A stretch of DNA of 64,000 nt, from positions 498,648,556-498,712,555 of the forward strand of contig NC_053392.1 in the NCBI RefSeq assembly GCF_905171765.1. The letters are read 5' to 3'. The notes beneath the pieces were generated by a model. It searched no databases, was not told the origin of the DNA, and saw nothing but the letters and a program-made list of their open reading frames with translations. Of this stretch, positions 1-11,204 are shown piece by piece (the first letter of the stretch is position 1; each line of letters starts with the position of its first letter). A program made the translations under genes and the position numbers. Source of the DNA: Bufo bufo (Eukaryota > Chordata > Amphibia > Anura > Bufonidae).

Positions 1-419
1 TAAATGCCCTTATAGTGTCCCCAATGATGTGCCAATAATGCTCCCATAGTGTCCCCCATGATGTGCCAGTAGATGCCCTCATAGTGTCCCCCATAATGTG
101 CCAGTAGATGCCCCCATCATGTGCCAGTAATTCCCCCAGTTGATGCCCCCATAGCGCGCCACATAAAAAAAAACACTAATACTTACCTCAATGCTGGTAG
201 CGATGCAGGCCTCTTCCGGCCTGTGTCCTGCACAGTACAAATCTCGGCTCTGGTGGAATCGATGATATCATTGCTCTGCCTGCGCCAGCCTGGTGAGATG
301 GATCCGCATCCAGATCCGTCTACAAATGGTATCCGTTTGCGTACAGATTGCCGGATCCGTCGCCGGAACTGCCTGCCGGAATCCAGCAACGCAAGTGTGA
401 AAGTACCCTTAAGAACAGC
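1..419 (-). repeat. Truncated hAT-type repeat with internal minisatellite
   Basis: From the window edge to about 150 the DNA is tandem units built on 'gtgccagta(a/g)atgccccc' and 'atagtgtcccccat'. From about 170 to 419 comes a non-tandem module ('acttacct', 'gatgcaggcctcttccgg') that also occurs at 49195-49440 and, in the opposite orientation, at 5590-5710. The copy at 5490-7396 has hAT ends, so this is probably the same family read in reverse. The left end lies outside the window. Open frames here are repeat translations, not genes. Confidence 0.6.
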
Positions 420-1705
420 ATAATGGAAAGTAAAAGATTCATATTTAATCCTGTTAGCACAGCAGAGTCAGAGAGCAACTGACGTAGCCGAAAGGAGTTT
501 GCCTGCCACCGTTAAAGCCAACGCCTGCTGGGAACCAAGGTAAAGTCTGCAAACTGTTTGGAAGGACGTTTATTCAAGTTGCTGTTCAACTATATACAAG
601 GTCTAGACTCAATTTATTTTGACATCCCATTTACCAACTACCCCTTTGCTCTGCTGCAGACGACCACACCTGGGGTTCCTGCGTATCCAGGTAGGAGCCT
701 TGTGACACGTGCACCAACATTTAAAGACATTATAGGCCACCCTACACCACTCTGGCATTCCTACACTGGGTACCATCCATATCACTAAAAGGGGCCCTGT
801 GCCCTTGTTGCTTCACTGCAACTGGTGTCATGACAAAACTCTCACTTAAAGGGACCCATGGTCCCGGCCCAGTCCGCTGCACTTAGAGAACTAGGCCATA
901 TTCATTGGGGCTTGGGCCCCGAATCTTTCGAGACCCTAGCAATGCTCCTGGTTAGTGCATTATTTTAAGTGATTTTTTCTTTATAAATGTTGCCATGTAC
1001 ATCTGCATATTTAGTTCTCATATCGTGCAGGATGGTTTGTATCCTTTTCTGTGATGTTTGATAAATTTATGTTCTTGAAGGAGTAGGATCTTCAAGTCTA
1101 AATGCGCTCCTATTATCTGGGAGTAGCATTCTTGAGCACTTTTGCCCTGGCTAGCTCACAGGCGACCTTGATTAGGTGGTACATATAGCTGTGCGTGCTC
1201 CTCCTCTCATTGGTTGATGATTCGCACAGAGGTAACTAGGAGCAGCACACTATATGTGCAGGGTCTGCTCTCCTGAATGTAGATACCAAATGGCATAGGT
1301 AGGTTTAGAGTAGGACCTGCCTGACTGAGACCACCTTGGCGTGGGTAAGCGGACACAGATGTGTTTTGATCAAAATATATTGATTGAGAGTCTGATTTTA
1401 TCATATCAGAGTGAGGGCTTAGTCCATATATAATGTTTGCATCTATTGTGTTAGTGCATTATTTTCCATGATTTTTTATTTATACATGGTGCCATGTGCA
1501 TGCAGCATAATTAGTTATTATATCATGCAGGATAGTTTGTATCTTTTTCTGTGATTTTCCAGATACACTTTTCCTGCATTTAACTTCAGGCCAGGATATA
1601 GCTGATTTAACCCGCTTAGTGACAAATTAATTCGTAACAAAGCAAATTTCAAAGCGTCCGAAACAAATTTTTCAAAACTTCACTCATTTCTAGCCGTCTT
1701 CTTAG
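420..1705. other. Non-coding stretch with a diverged direct repeat
   Basis: No convincing coding region. About 115 bp at 951-1067 recurs at 1450-1563 in the same orientation, sharing 'gttagtgcattatttt' and 'tttttctgtgat'. The segment around 1285-1345 ('cataggtaggttta...gagaccaccttgg') resembles 8590-8640, which suggests two old copies of one interspersed repeat. The family was not recognised. Confidence 0.4.
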
Positions 1706-2267
1706 TTAAAGGTATTGTCCCACGAAAAATATTCTACAGTTTTCGAAACAGCATCTGGATCTGAATACTTTTGTAATTACATGTAATCAATAAAATTATT
1801 ATGTATTCAATAAAATATATCTGTATAGCGCCACCTGCAGTTCATTTTTTTTCTTATTTCTTTATCCTGCTCACTGAGATGGCCGCATATGCTTAATTTC
1901 ATTCCTAAACTGCCTCCTGAGCTGTGATAGGGAGAGCTGAGACACGCCCCCTGATCTGCAGCAGAAAAGACACTCCCCTTGAGCTGTCAGCTTGATATAA
2001 ATCTAGCATAGTAATGAATGGGGAGATCTCTGGATCCTTCAGAGCAGTGCAGTTTCTAGGTAAAATTTCTCTCAGGGCGAGTGTCAAAAAAACTCCCCCC
2101 CCCCCCCTCAAAACTGCTCGATGAAATAAGTGTCTCCCCATTGTAAAAAATGTGGAACCACATTGCACGGACGGTCACAGTGACGCACCCAGTGACCCAC
2201 TGTCCCACAGACTCAGGCTCTCACTCACAGCAGGCTTCTTTCTCAGCACTGCTCCGGGCGGGCGGTA

Positions 2268-2369
2268 ACAGGCAGGCAGTGCGGGCGGCGGTGCTCACCG
2301 CACTTACTGTACGTCACGCGGCGCGTGACGTACAGTGAGTGAGCGCCGCCGCCCGCACTGCCTGCCTGT
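2268..2369. repeat. Palindrome, about 48-bp arms
   Basis: The GC-rich inverted repeat is centred near 2321, where 'acgtcacgcg' meets 'cgcgtgacgt'. The arms end in 'acaggcaggcagtgcggg' and its complement 'cccgcactgcctgcctgt'. It lies inside the hAT element and could form a cruciform or a hairpin RNA. Confidence 0.85.
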
Positions 2370-2386
2370 GGGGGGACATTATTTTT

Positions 2387-2701
2387 AATAAGGATCACTA
2401 TGGACATTATTTAGAATGGAGGCTGCTGTGGGTGTCATTATAACTGTATAATGTCTGATAGGCCTAGTCCTGAGTTATATTACCCTGCCCTGTATAATAA
2501 TGTACCCTGATACCCCTTAGTTATATTACCCCAGCCGGGTAATATAACTAAGGGGTATCAGGGATGGGTACATTATTATACAGGGCATGGGCAGGGTAAT
2601 ATAACTCAGCTCAGGACTAGGCCTGACATTATACAGTTATAATGAGTAATGACACCAACAGCAGCCTCCATTCTAAATAATGTCCATACTGATCCTTATT
2701 A
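2387..2701. repeat. Long inverted repeat, about 150-bp arms
   Basis: The left arm runs from 'aataaggatca' through 'ggaggctgctg', 'gcctagtcctgagttat' and 'gataccccttagttat'. The right arm repeats these in reverse complement and ends 'gatccttatt'. The centre is near 2540 with almost no loop. The arms differ by only a few substitutions and small indels. Confidence 0.85.
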
Positions 2702-2707
2702 AACTTA

Positions 2708-2885
2708 ATGTCCCCCACAGTGACAGTGGCCCCCATTTTCATGTCTCCCACAGTGACAGTGGCCCCCATTTTCATGTCTCCCACAGTGCCCCCCCCATTG
2801 TAATTAATGTCCCCCCCATTGTAATTAATGCCCCCCCATTGCAATTAATGCCCCCCCCCCCATTGTAATTAATGCCCCCCCAGAC
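2708..2885. repeat. Short C-rich minisatellite
   Basis: Two units of about 36 bp ('cccacagtgacagtggcccc') are followed by four to five units of about 24 bp built on 'cccccattgtaattaatg'. It lies within the hAT element. Confidence 0.7.
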
Positions 2886-3239
2886 CATCACTCGCCTCAC
2901 AGCAGGCATCAGCACTGCTCAGGGGCTCAGGGCGGGCGGTAACAGGCAGGCAGTGCGGCGCTCACTCACTCACTGTATGTCACACGCCTGCGCCGCCTAG
3001 TGGGAGGAGCAGGCGCGTGACGTCAGTAAGTGCCGCCCGCACTGTCTGAAGAGTGAGAGGACTCGGCACTCGGGCACAGGTCAGGCGAGATGTCAGAGGG
3101 AGGCAGGGCCGGTGCGAGGATTTTTGCCGCCCTAGGCAAGATAAAAATTGCCGCCCCCCCCCTTATCAGACATCACATATGTTCCACCCCTTTCTCAGCT
3201 TTTAAATTAAAATAACTGCTATGCTTCTCTTACGGTTAA

Positions 3240-3478
3240 TCCAGCTTCTTGTAGCTGTCTTTTTGCGGAATGGAATTGCGGACTCATACATTTCTATGGG
3301 GCCGCAATTCCGATCCTGAAAAAAATAGAACATGTCCTATTCTTGTCCACAATAGCGGACAAGAATAGGCATATTCTCTTAGTGCCGGCAATGTGCGGTC
3401 CGCAAAATGCGGAACGCACATTGCCGCTGTCCGTGTTTTGTGGATCCGCAAAACACATACGGACATGTGAATGGACCC
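3240..3478. repeat. Nested frog-type repeat with short inverted segments
   Basis: The stretch contains the pair 'cctattcttgtcc' and 'ggacaagaatagg', and 'aatgtgcggtccgcaaaatgcgg', and ends 'acatacggacatgtgaatgg'. Similar wording ('gaatgggtccgcacccg', 'tgtgaatggagcct') occurs around 7905-7982. It looks like an old MITE fragment inside the hAT element. No coding is supported. Confidence 0.4.
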
Positions 3479-3627
3479 TAAATGTGAGGTAAATTAGTTT
3501 CCAATGTAGTATTAATAACTAAACAATTACATAATAAACATATTGCATTGTCTACTTACCACCAGGACAATAAGATGATCTGGTTTCTGGCTGCAGTCTG
3601 GCTCTGGGGACTCCCTTGTCACTCTCT

Positions 3628-4787
3628 TCTACCCCCCCCCCCCCTTGTCACTCATTAACATTTTCCCCCCCTTGTCACTCATTTCCATTCCCCCCCCCTT
3701 GTCACTCATTTCCATCCCCCCCCTTGTCACTCATTTCCATCCCCCCCCTTGTCACTCATTTCCATCCCCCCCTTGTCACTCATTTCCATCCCCCCCCTTG
3801 TCACTCATTTCCATCCCCCCCCTTGTCATTCATTTCCATTCCCCCCCCTTGTCACTCATTTCCATCCCCCCCTTGTCATTCATTTCCATTCCCCCCCCCG
3901 TCATTCATTTCCATTCCCCCCCTTGTCACTCATTTCCATCCCCCCCTTTGTCACTCATTTCCATTCCCCCCCCTTGTCACTCATTTCCACCCCCCTCCCT
4001 TGTCATTCATTTCCATCCCCCCCCCTTGTCACTCATTTCCATCCCCCCCTTGTCACTCATTTCCATCCCCCCCCTTGTCACTCATTTCCATCCCCCCCTT
4101 GTCACTCATTTCCATCCCCCCCCTTGTCACTCATTTCCATCCCCCCCTTGTCACTCATTTCCATCCCCCCCCTTGTCACTCATTTCCATCCCCCCCCTTG
4201 TCACTCATTTCCATCCCCCCCCTTGTCACTCATTTCCATCCCCCCCCTTGTCATTCATTTCCATTCCCCCCCCTTGTTACTCATTTCCATCCCCCCCCTT
4301 GTCATTCATTTCCATTCCCCCCCCCTTGTCATTCATTTCCATTCCCCCCACTTGTCACTCATTTCCATCCCCCCCCTTGTCACTTATTTCCATTTCCCCC
4401 CCCCTTGTCACTCATTTCCATCCCCCCCCCTTGTCATTCATTTCCATCCCCCCCCCTTGTCACTCATTTCCATCCCCCCCTTGTCACTCATTTCCATCCC
4501 CCCTTGTCACTCATTTCCATCCCCCCCCCTTGTCACTCATTTCCATTCCCCCCCGTCACTAATTTCCATTCTCCCCCCCCCTGTCACTAATTTCCATTCT
4601 CCCCCCCGTCACTAATTTCCATTCTCCCCCCGTCACTAATTTCCATTCTCCCCCCCCCCTGTCACTAATTTCCATTCTCCCCCCCCCGTCACTAATTTCC
4701 ATTCTCCCCCCCCCTGTCACTAATTTCCATTCTCCCCCCCCCCCTGTCACTAATTTCCATTCTCCCCCCCCCCCCTGTCACTCATTT
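3628..4787. repeat. 24-28-bp minisatellite, about 45 units
   Basis: The array repeats 'ccccttgtcactcatttccat' with a C run of variable length. From about 4545 the unit changes to 'tgtcactaatttccattct'. C-run length differences make the unit 24-28 bp. The unit contains no stop in three plus-strand frames until the 'actaa' variant appears, so long open frames of 288-324 codons overlap here; they are products of the repeat and not genes. Confidence 0.95.
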
Positions 4788-4804
4788 CCATTCTATTGTC
4801 ACCT

Positions 4805-4976
4805 CTAGTGTAGCGTGGCCGAGCTCTGGTCGGTCCGTGGTACAGGAGCATTTGTTTCCTGTACCCGGCCGGACTGAAAGGAAGTGCACACTAAGTGAGC
4901 ACTTCCTGTCAGTCCGGCCGGGTACAGGAAACAGAAGCTCCAGTACCGCGGACCGACCAGAGCTCGGCCACGCTAC
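4805..4976. repeat. Palindrome, about 80-bp arms
   Basis: The left arm 'gtagcgtggccgagctctgg' through 'gtacccggccggactg' is matched by 'cagtccggccgggtac' through 'ccagagctcggccacgctac'. The centre is near 4890 between two copies of 'cacttcct'/'aggaagtg'. It sits inside the hAT element. Confidence 0.85.
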
Positions 4977-5406
4977 ATTAACATGAGCACAGAGCAGAGA
5001 CAGCAGGCAGGAGATTCTTTAGAGGAGCGGCAAGCGCTTAGCCGCTCAGGAGGCGCAGCATGACGGGCGCCGCCGGCCGGCAATTATATATAACCAATTT
5101 TTATTTTTTATTTTTTTACACCACACAGGGCGCCCCTGCCGGCGCCCCCCTTCTGACAGCGCCCCGGGCGGCCGCCCGTCCCGCCCGCCCCTAGAAACGG
5201 CCCTGCTTCAGAGGTACAGGGCTGGTTCTGGCTTTGTTACAAAGAGGTTGTCATGTACTATATGATGTCTGATTTTAATTTTTTACATTAGTCTTGGGAT
5301 AACCCCTTTAAATAAGAGGCAGATGCAGCCTAATTGGCTGCAAGGTAGTTTACCACAGCACAACCACACCCAGTATGCCCCACAACTGCACCGTGTTGTC
5401 GTATCC

Positions 5407-7713
5407 TTCAAAGCGGTTATCCCATGAAAAATATTCTACAGTTTTCAAACCAGCACCTGTATCTGAATACTTTTGTAATTTTATGTCATCAGTGGCGTAG
5501 TGGGGGCCTTTGCCCTGGGCGCAAAATTTGAAGGGGCGCCAGCAGGGCCGCACTGCCAATTAGGCAAAGTGAGGCGATCCGATCACCCCAGGTGGCGCGG
5601 CCCTGCTCACAAGTGGGAGCTGGCGGCAGGACACAGGGAGATGAGCTCAGCCGCATAGTCATCTGTATCGCAGTCCTCAGGCCTGCATCACATCGCTGCA
5701 ATGGAGGTAAGTATAAGTGTTTATTTTTATATGGTACAATACTGGCTACTCACTACTGGCACATGATTGGGGGGCCATCTATGGGGGGCACTTGTTATTG
5801 GCACATGATTGGGGGGCACTTGTTACTGGCACATGATTGGGGGGGCACTTCTCATTGGCACATGATTGGGGGGCCATCTATGGGAAGCACTTCTCACTGG
5901 CAGATTGGGGGGCATCTATGTTGGCACTTACTGGCACGTTATTGGGGACCATCTATGGGGGCACATCTTACTGGCACATTATTGGGGGCACTATGGGAGC
6001 ACCTCTTACTGACACATTATTGGGGAGCACTGTGGGGGCATCTATGGGGGCACTTCTTACTTGCACATTATTGGGGGCATCTACTGAGGCCACAAAGGAG
6101 TATTTTATATGGGGGGCTCTGAATAGGGACATTTTATACTGGGACACATTATGGTGGGTACTATGGAGAAGGGGGAGAGGAGTACTATGGGGTCATCTAT
6201 GGGGGCACTAAGAAGGGGTATTTTATACTTGCAAATTATGGGGGAAACTGAGGGCATCTACTGGAGCACTATATATGGGGCATTTTATACTGGTACATTA
6301 TGGGGGGCACTAGGAGGAAGGGGGGAGAGGAGCACTATGAGGGCATTTACTGGGGGCACTAGATAGCGGTATTTTATACTGGCACATTATGGGGGCACTA
6401 TGGGGACATTAGCTCAACTGGGGGCATTAAAAGAGGGTATTTTTTGCACTGTCACATTATAAGGAGAATTATTACTACTGGGGGCATTATGGTGGGCTTT
6501 ATTACTATTGGGGGTCTAGGGGGAACATGATTACTAGTATGGGCACTATGGGAGCATTATTACTTCTGGGGCACAGTGGGGACATGTTGGGGGCACTGTA
6601 GGAGCACAATTACTACCATGTGTGCTCTAGCAGAGAATTATTCCTATTGGTGGGACTTTTGGAAGCAATACTACTGTGGGGGCACCTTGGCACAGTATCA
6701 GCTTACCACAATTATTTTTGGGGGACATTATGTTTACACTATTAGTGTCAGCGGCACTATTTGCTGGGCTCAGTTATTTTAGGGCACTGTGTGCCAATAA
6801 TTATTGAAGGGCACTATCTGCATGGTACTAGTATTACCAGGGGGTTTATCTGTTTCTGCACTATAATATTGGGGAGCACAGCAGGCAGAGTATTGGGGAT
6901 GGTAGGATGATTTGTCCAGAAGATGTGAGGATGATGGAAAAGTAGTAAACTAAGATTTTCTTTTTTGTAAAACTGCAGAGACGAGAAATGGCTGAAAAAT
7001 GGTGGTCTGCTCTGAAGGTCTGAAAGAAGGAGATGAGGAAAGAGGGAAGGAACATCTACAACAAAGGAGACATCACTGGATGTAAGAGGTATGGGGCGCT
7101 GTATTACCCTGTATGTTCTGTAGTGATAGGAGGGTGGATATACTGTAGAATTTGGCCCACACTGTAGCAGCCTGACCCCAGACTTCAGGTCACACTGTGC
7201 GTGTTCTGAAATCTGGGGCCTCACACCCATCTACTACATTATCTGTACACAGAGAGTTATCACCGTGTTTTCTGTGGTGTTACATAGGACTGCAGGTGAT
7301 ATCTACTACATTATCTGTAAAAAATAAAATAAAAAAAGGGGGGCGCAATACTTGCCTTTTTCCAGGCAGGTGCTGGCAACCCACGCTACGCCACTGCATG
7401 TCATTAAACGTTTTTGTCCTTTTCCTTTTTCTGGCTCACTGAGAAGGCTGCACACGCTCAGTTTGATCCTTCAACTGCCGCTTGAGTTGTGATAGGGAGA
7501 GAGCTGCAGCAGAAAAGACAAACCTCCTGAACTGCAGCAGGAAGGACACTCCCCTTGAGCTGCCCGCTTGATATAAATCTAGCAGAGCAATGAATGGGGA
7601 GATCTCTGGATCCATGTGAGGTACAGGGCTGGTTCTAGCTTTGTTAGAAAGGGATTGTACAATATGATGTCTGATATCCATGTTTTACGTTAATCATTGG
7701 ATAACCACTTTAA
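5407..7713 (+). mobile_element. TTAA-ended MITE, copy 2, split by a hAT element
   Basis: The halves are 5407-5489 and 7397-7713. It begins TTCAAAGCGGTTATCCCATGA (first TTAA decayed to TTCA) and ends TGGATAACCACTTTAA. It matches copy 1 at 1706-5311 along its length. Only about 95 bp separate the two copies, which have the same orientation. Confidence 0.65.
5490..7396 (+). mobile_element. Non-autonomous hAT element with internal minisatellite, 1.9 kb
   Basis: Terminal inverted repeats are CAGTGGCGTAG at 5490-5500 and CTACGCCACTG at 7386-7396. The flanking 8-mers TATGTCAT (5482-5489) and CATGTCAT (7397-7404) differ at one base and fit a hAT target duplication. From about 5740 to 6830 the interior is a degenerate minisatellite of 'tattggcacattatggggggcact' type. 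There is no transposase. Frames of 71-176 codons in this stretch are repeat translations. Partial reverse copies of the family lie at 1-419 and about 48150-49440. Confidence 0.85.
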
Positions 7714-8182
7714 GTCAGCTAGAAAGTGCCTCAGGAAAATTGCTTGTATGGAGCAGGCTGCTGCAGTGAGACTGCTCCATACACCTGCAAAAAAAGAGGG
7801 TCAGTCAGCATATCCCAATGTGCAGGTGCACGCTGCCATGGAGTGGACCCAGCATGCATGTGGAACCCATAGTGTGCTCTCCGCATCCATTCAGTCCCCA
7901 TAGAGAATGAATGGGTCCGCACCCGTTCCGCACAATTGCAGAACGGGTGCGGACAACACTTGCGAATTTGTGAATGGAGCCTAAAGCTGTAGCCTGCTCT
8001 CAATGTATTTTTTGGAAGCCATTTGGCACCAGGGGAGGCATAGAGTGGGCTCAGCATGCATGTTGGTACCTGCATCCCTGGATTTAATGGAGGCCGTTAT
8101 GGTACCAAAAATGGTAAAAAGCAGAGTGGACCCAGCATGCATGTGGAACCTGCACTCCCTAAATTTTATGGTGGCCATTATG
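7714..8182. other. Non-coding, fragmentary repeats
   Basis: Several copies of 'cccagcatgcatgtgga' (around 7848, 8050 and 8132) and a hairpin at about 7905-7955 ('gggtccgcacccgttccgca') indicate decayed short repeats. No gene is supported. Confidence 0.4.
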
Positions 8183-8352
8183 GCACATATAAACTACAAA
8201 TTGGCATGGTAATAAAAAGCAGGAAGTACTCAACCCCATATGCAGTGGTGCATCTATACCAGGGGGGGGAGGGGGCAGATCTTGCACCACTGCATATGGG
8301 GTTGAGCACTTCCTGTTTTTCATCACCACGCCAAATTGTAGTTTATATATAG
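8183..8352. repeat. Foldback repeat, about 68-bp arms
   Basis: 'tataaactacaaattggc' through 'accccatatgcagtggtgca' is mirrored by 'tgcaccactgcatatggggt' through 'gccaaattgtagtttatat'. A purine-rich loop of about 30 bp ('agggggggaggggg') lies between the arms. It is probably a MITE. Confidence 0.75.
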
Positions 8353-9487
8353 AATTGTTTGGAGGTGTAAAAACTCCTAGTCTGAATGTGCCTTTATTTC
8401 CATCTACAGGCAACATTCTGATGCACATGTGAGGCCTGGGCTATATCAGCCAGTCTTGGGTGGGGCTCAGAGCTCTCTCCCTTCTCCCATTGTAAGCATG
8501 GCTGCATGCTGGAGGTAACTGGGAGCTTGCTGTGAGTCAGACCTTGTGCTCCTGTAATTTGCCCACTGGCTCCTGGTATTGCCAATACGGCACAGGTAGG
8601 TTTAGTGTTAGGTCCCGAGCTACTTGAGAAACCTTGGCTCGGGCTCAGACATGTCCTCCACAGTAGGATATGTTGGCTAATCTCTAAATTTTACATCAGT
8701 ATGAAAGTTTAGTAAGACCACAAAGTGCACCTGTCTTTGTATAAGTTATTGTCATTATGGAACATAACAGGTTGTATCTAGTGTTAGGTTCCCATCTTAT
8801 AGAGATCGCCTTGATGTTCGGCAGACGGGCCCAAATAATTTTGCACAAAATGTATTTGCCAAGAATCTCAAATTTGCTAAATAAGTGTAGCATTAGCACC
8901 AGAATGTTTTCTAAAATAATGGCATTATGGTACTTTATTTGTGTTTGCAGAGTGCGGTTGCATTGTCTTTTTTTCACTGCTCCATACTCGGCAGGTGTCA
9001 GCTCCATAATACAGCAGGCACCCTGCTGCGATGATGAGGAATGGTGATCCTGCCAAACCCTGTGAATTAACCCCTCAAAAGCCACTTTGAACAGCGATCA
9101 TGGCATCTGTGAGGTCAGACAGAGGGATGCGGCTCCCTCTGTCTTTGGATTGTAGCCCCTGCAGTGAAATTGTGGGGCTCTGATCAGTTTCCTTGACAGC
9201 TTGGGACCTGCTGGAGGTTCCCAGGCCTGTTATGATAAGCTTCTTGCTAAGCTATGTACAGTACGAGGCACAGCTCAGCAGGAAGCGTGTCAGAATGCCA
9301 TTAACCCCTAAGGGCTCTAAAAGTTGTTACACACTTTTTCCTTTAGTGTGTAAGCATGCCCACCACAGATTGCAGGGTGGCCACAAGCAGTGTATAATGT
9401 AATGGAAAAGTGAATCCAGCCAGCAAAAGAAGCAATATGGTTAATAACAATACATTAGTAAGTGGCTTGTATTAACTATCGCCACAT
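8353..9487. other. Non-coding; old repeat fragments
   Basis: No credible gene. The part around 8590-8640 resembles 1290-1345. Around 9070-9350 there are short self-complementary segments (for example 'cagagggatgcggctccctctg' at about 9119-9140) typical of decayed MITEs. Nothing else is supported. Confidence 0.35.
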
Positions 9488-10343
9488 GTAGTGTCCCACT
9501 CCTGTGTGTATGGTCCACTCCAAATTGTTGTGTAATATGATGGTATTTTACACAATTTCTTTGTCTATGCTGCTAAATCCATATTTCAGGCTGGTAACCT
9601 GCACTACATACTTTTCACCACTAGAGGTCTCTAACACTACTTATATAGTGCAGACGCAGAAAGTGAGAGGGTAGTAGAGAGTAGGAGTGGAGGAGTTAGA
9701 GGGCAGGAGAGGAGACAGTCTTGTCTCTGTCCTCCTGGCCCTAGCTCAGGGGAGCTAACTGATTTCAACCATTGAGTTCAAAGATTAGGACTATAGGATC
9801 CTATGCTGTAGAGTACCCTTCCGGGGTATCAAGTGGATTATTACTCTAAAGACCACAACCTTTTCAAATAATGAAGAGTGTTTGCCTGCCATGAGGGAGA
9901 TCGCCCTTGGGTTGTTGGATCATTGAACTAAAGACTATAGGCGAAGGAAGGTAACTGTCGTTTATTAAACTCCAGACTCTTATGCATCAGGTGGAGAGAT
10001 TCTAAGCTTCCTACAGCTCCACCATAATCAAGGACAGATAGGCCATCTGTCAGAATACTCATTTACGGAGGATCTAAACTAATAGTGAAAGGTTGAGGGA
10101 TCAGAGCAAGACCAGGAACCAAGCACAAGTAAGAACATCACCTTTACTAAAGTGGGCTGGAGGTAACCTATGCACTTCACCATAAGTAGCCTGCTAATTT
10201 GGATTTTGCAGCTTTACCTTTTTTGCCATCTGTATGCAAGACAAAGTGATGTTATTGGATGCCTTACTGCATATGACAATTAAAGTTCATGCTTGGTTTG
10301 ACTACTGCCTCATTCCTCATTCTTCTGCTCCATCTCTACATTT
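9488..10343 (+). repeat. Possible LTR (unclassified)
   Basis: The sequence begins TGTAGTGTCCCACTCC and can be read to end ...CATCTCTACA, giving TGTAG/CTACA inverted ends. An ATTAAA-type polyadenylation motif (10279-10285) lies 60 bp before that end. No target duplication and no second LTR were found, and no primer-binding site was recognised just downstream, so this is only a suggestion. The 112-codon frame at 10289 has no recognised domain. Confidence 0.3.
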
Positions 10344-10627
10344 GCACCCAACGGTGCTTGCGTCATGAACCAGGGGCCCATTCGCAAAAGCACCTGACAC
10401 CCATTACCATCAAGGGCACCTCAACTTCCATCTGGCTGGTGTTCCCTGCAACCAAGAGTGCCACGGAAGATTTCGTGCTGTCTTCCTATCCACTGCACGC
10501 CGGCCCTAAGGGACAACTTAACCGTGAGTACTACTATCCTAGGCACCTTATCACTAGTACGCTCACGCACATCACCCCTAGGGTGTTCGGTCGTTGCACA
10601 CATAATAAATGCCACTTGCTGAAGTGA

Positions 10628-11204
10628 AATAGCAATATGGTAGGACTGCAAATGAGGCGCAAGATCACTGGTCAGGACAGGTGTGAATATGATAAATCTT
10701 TATTCTTTAATGGAAATTGCTCATCAAATAAAACAAGTAAAACAACACGTTTCAGGGGTACTTAGGCCCTCTTCATCAGGTTAAGAAGAAGCATATCTAT
10801 TCTTCCTAACCCGATGAAGGGGGCCTAAGTACCCCCGAAACACATTGTTTTGCTTGTTTTATTTGATGAGCAATTTTCATTAAAGAAGAAAGATTTATCA
10901 TATCCACACCTGTCTTGACCAGTGATCTTGCGCCTCAATTGCGGTCCTACCATATTTCTATTACACTGACTTTGGAGAGACTTGGCTTCTCCTCCTGAAG
11001 AATCGGATGCTTTGGCTGCACACCCGGCGACTGGACAATTGTTCATAATAAGCCTACAATAGTGTTGTGCCTATGCTTAGCACAACTTCCTAAGGTGAGC
11101 CTCCATTTTTCGTTTTATCCACCAGTACTCCAATCTAGAACCTACTACCATATGGTGCGCTTTCTTGTATATATCTCAACAGCTTCTTTACGCCCAATTA
11201 TTTA
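10628..11204. mobile_element. Penelope-like insertion 1, head-to-head inverted
   Basis: A 14-bp target duplication, ACTTGCTGAAGTGA, is perfect at 10614-10627 and 11205-11218. The insert is a large inverted repeat (about 10636-10945) with about 145-bp arms; each arm carries a sequence reading 'c(c/t)gatgaag...cctaagtacccc(c/t)gaaac'. Long, variable target duplications, inversions, and CTGATGA...GAAAC (hammerhead-ribozyme-like) motifs are known from Penelope-like elements. The family call is an inference, since no reverse transcriptase is present. Confidence 0.5.

Larger units (their letters stand above)
2045..5205 (+). mobile_element. Non-autonomous hAT element, 3.16 kb
   Basis: The 8-bp target duplication CTTCAGAG is perfect at 2037-2044 and 5206-5213. 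The element starts CAGTGCAGTTTCTAG and ends CTAGAAACGGCCCTG, whose reverse complement is CAGGGCCGTTTCTAG; this CAG-type terminal repeat plus 8-bp duplication is the hAT signature. No transposase is encoded. The interior is assembled from long palindromes, minisatellites and an internal duplication (around 2225-2350 recurs around 2900-3050). At 3104 a second hAT-like end (CAGGGCCGGTGCGAGG) suggests an older nested element. Confidence 0.85.
1706..5311 (+). mobile_element. TTAA-ended MITE, copy 1, split by a hAT element
   Basis: The halves are 1706-2044 and 5206-5311. The left end reads TTAAAGGTATTGTCCCA and the right end is its approximate inverse, TTGGGATAACCCCTTTAA, with TTAA at both edges. 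The same sequence recurs at 5407-7713, including 'atattctacagtttt', 'cccttgagctg', 'cttgatataaatctag' and 'gtacagggctggttct'. TTAA edges suggest a piggyBac-type non-autonomous element, although the superfamily is not proven. The interruption is the hAT element at 2045-5205. Confidence 0.65.

Noticed and set aside
3616..4615. Three overlapping open frames of 288-324 codons, Pro/His/Ser-rich
   Set aside because: They are the translation of a 24-28-bp minisatellite in all frames; no start context, domain or codon bias supports a gene.
5592..6366. 176- and 124-codon frames rich in Trp/His/Gly
   Set aside because: Translation of the 'ggcacattattgggggcac' minisatellite inside a hAT element.
10289..10627. 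112-codon frame with a hydrophobic start (signal-peptide-like)
   Set aside because: No homology recognised; it straddles the end of an LTR-like repeat and the Penelope-like target site.
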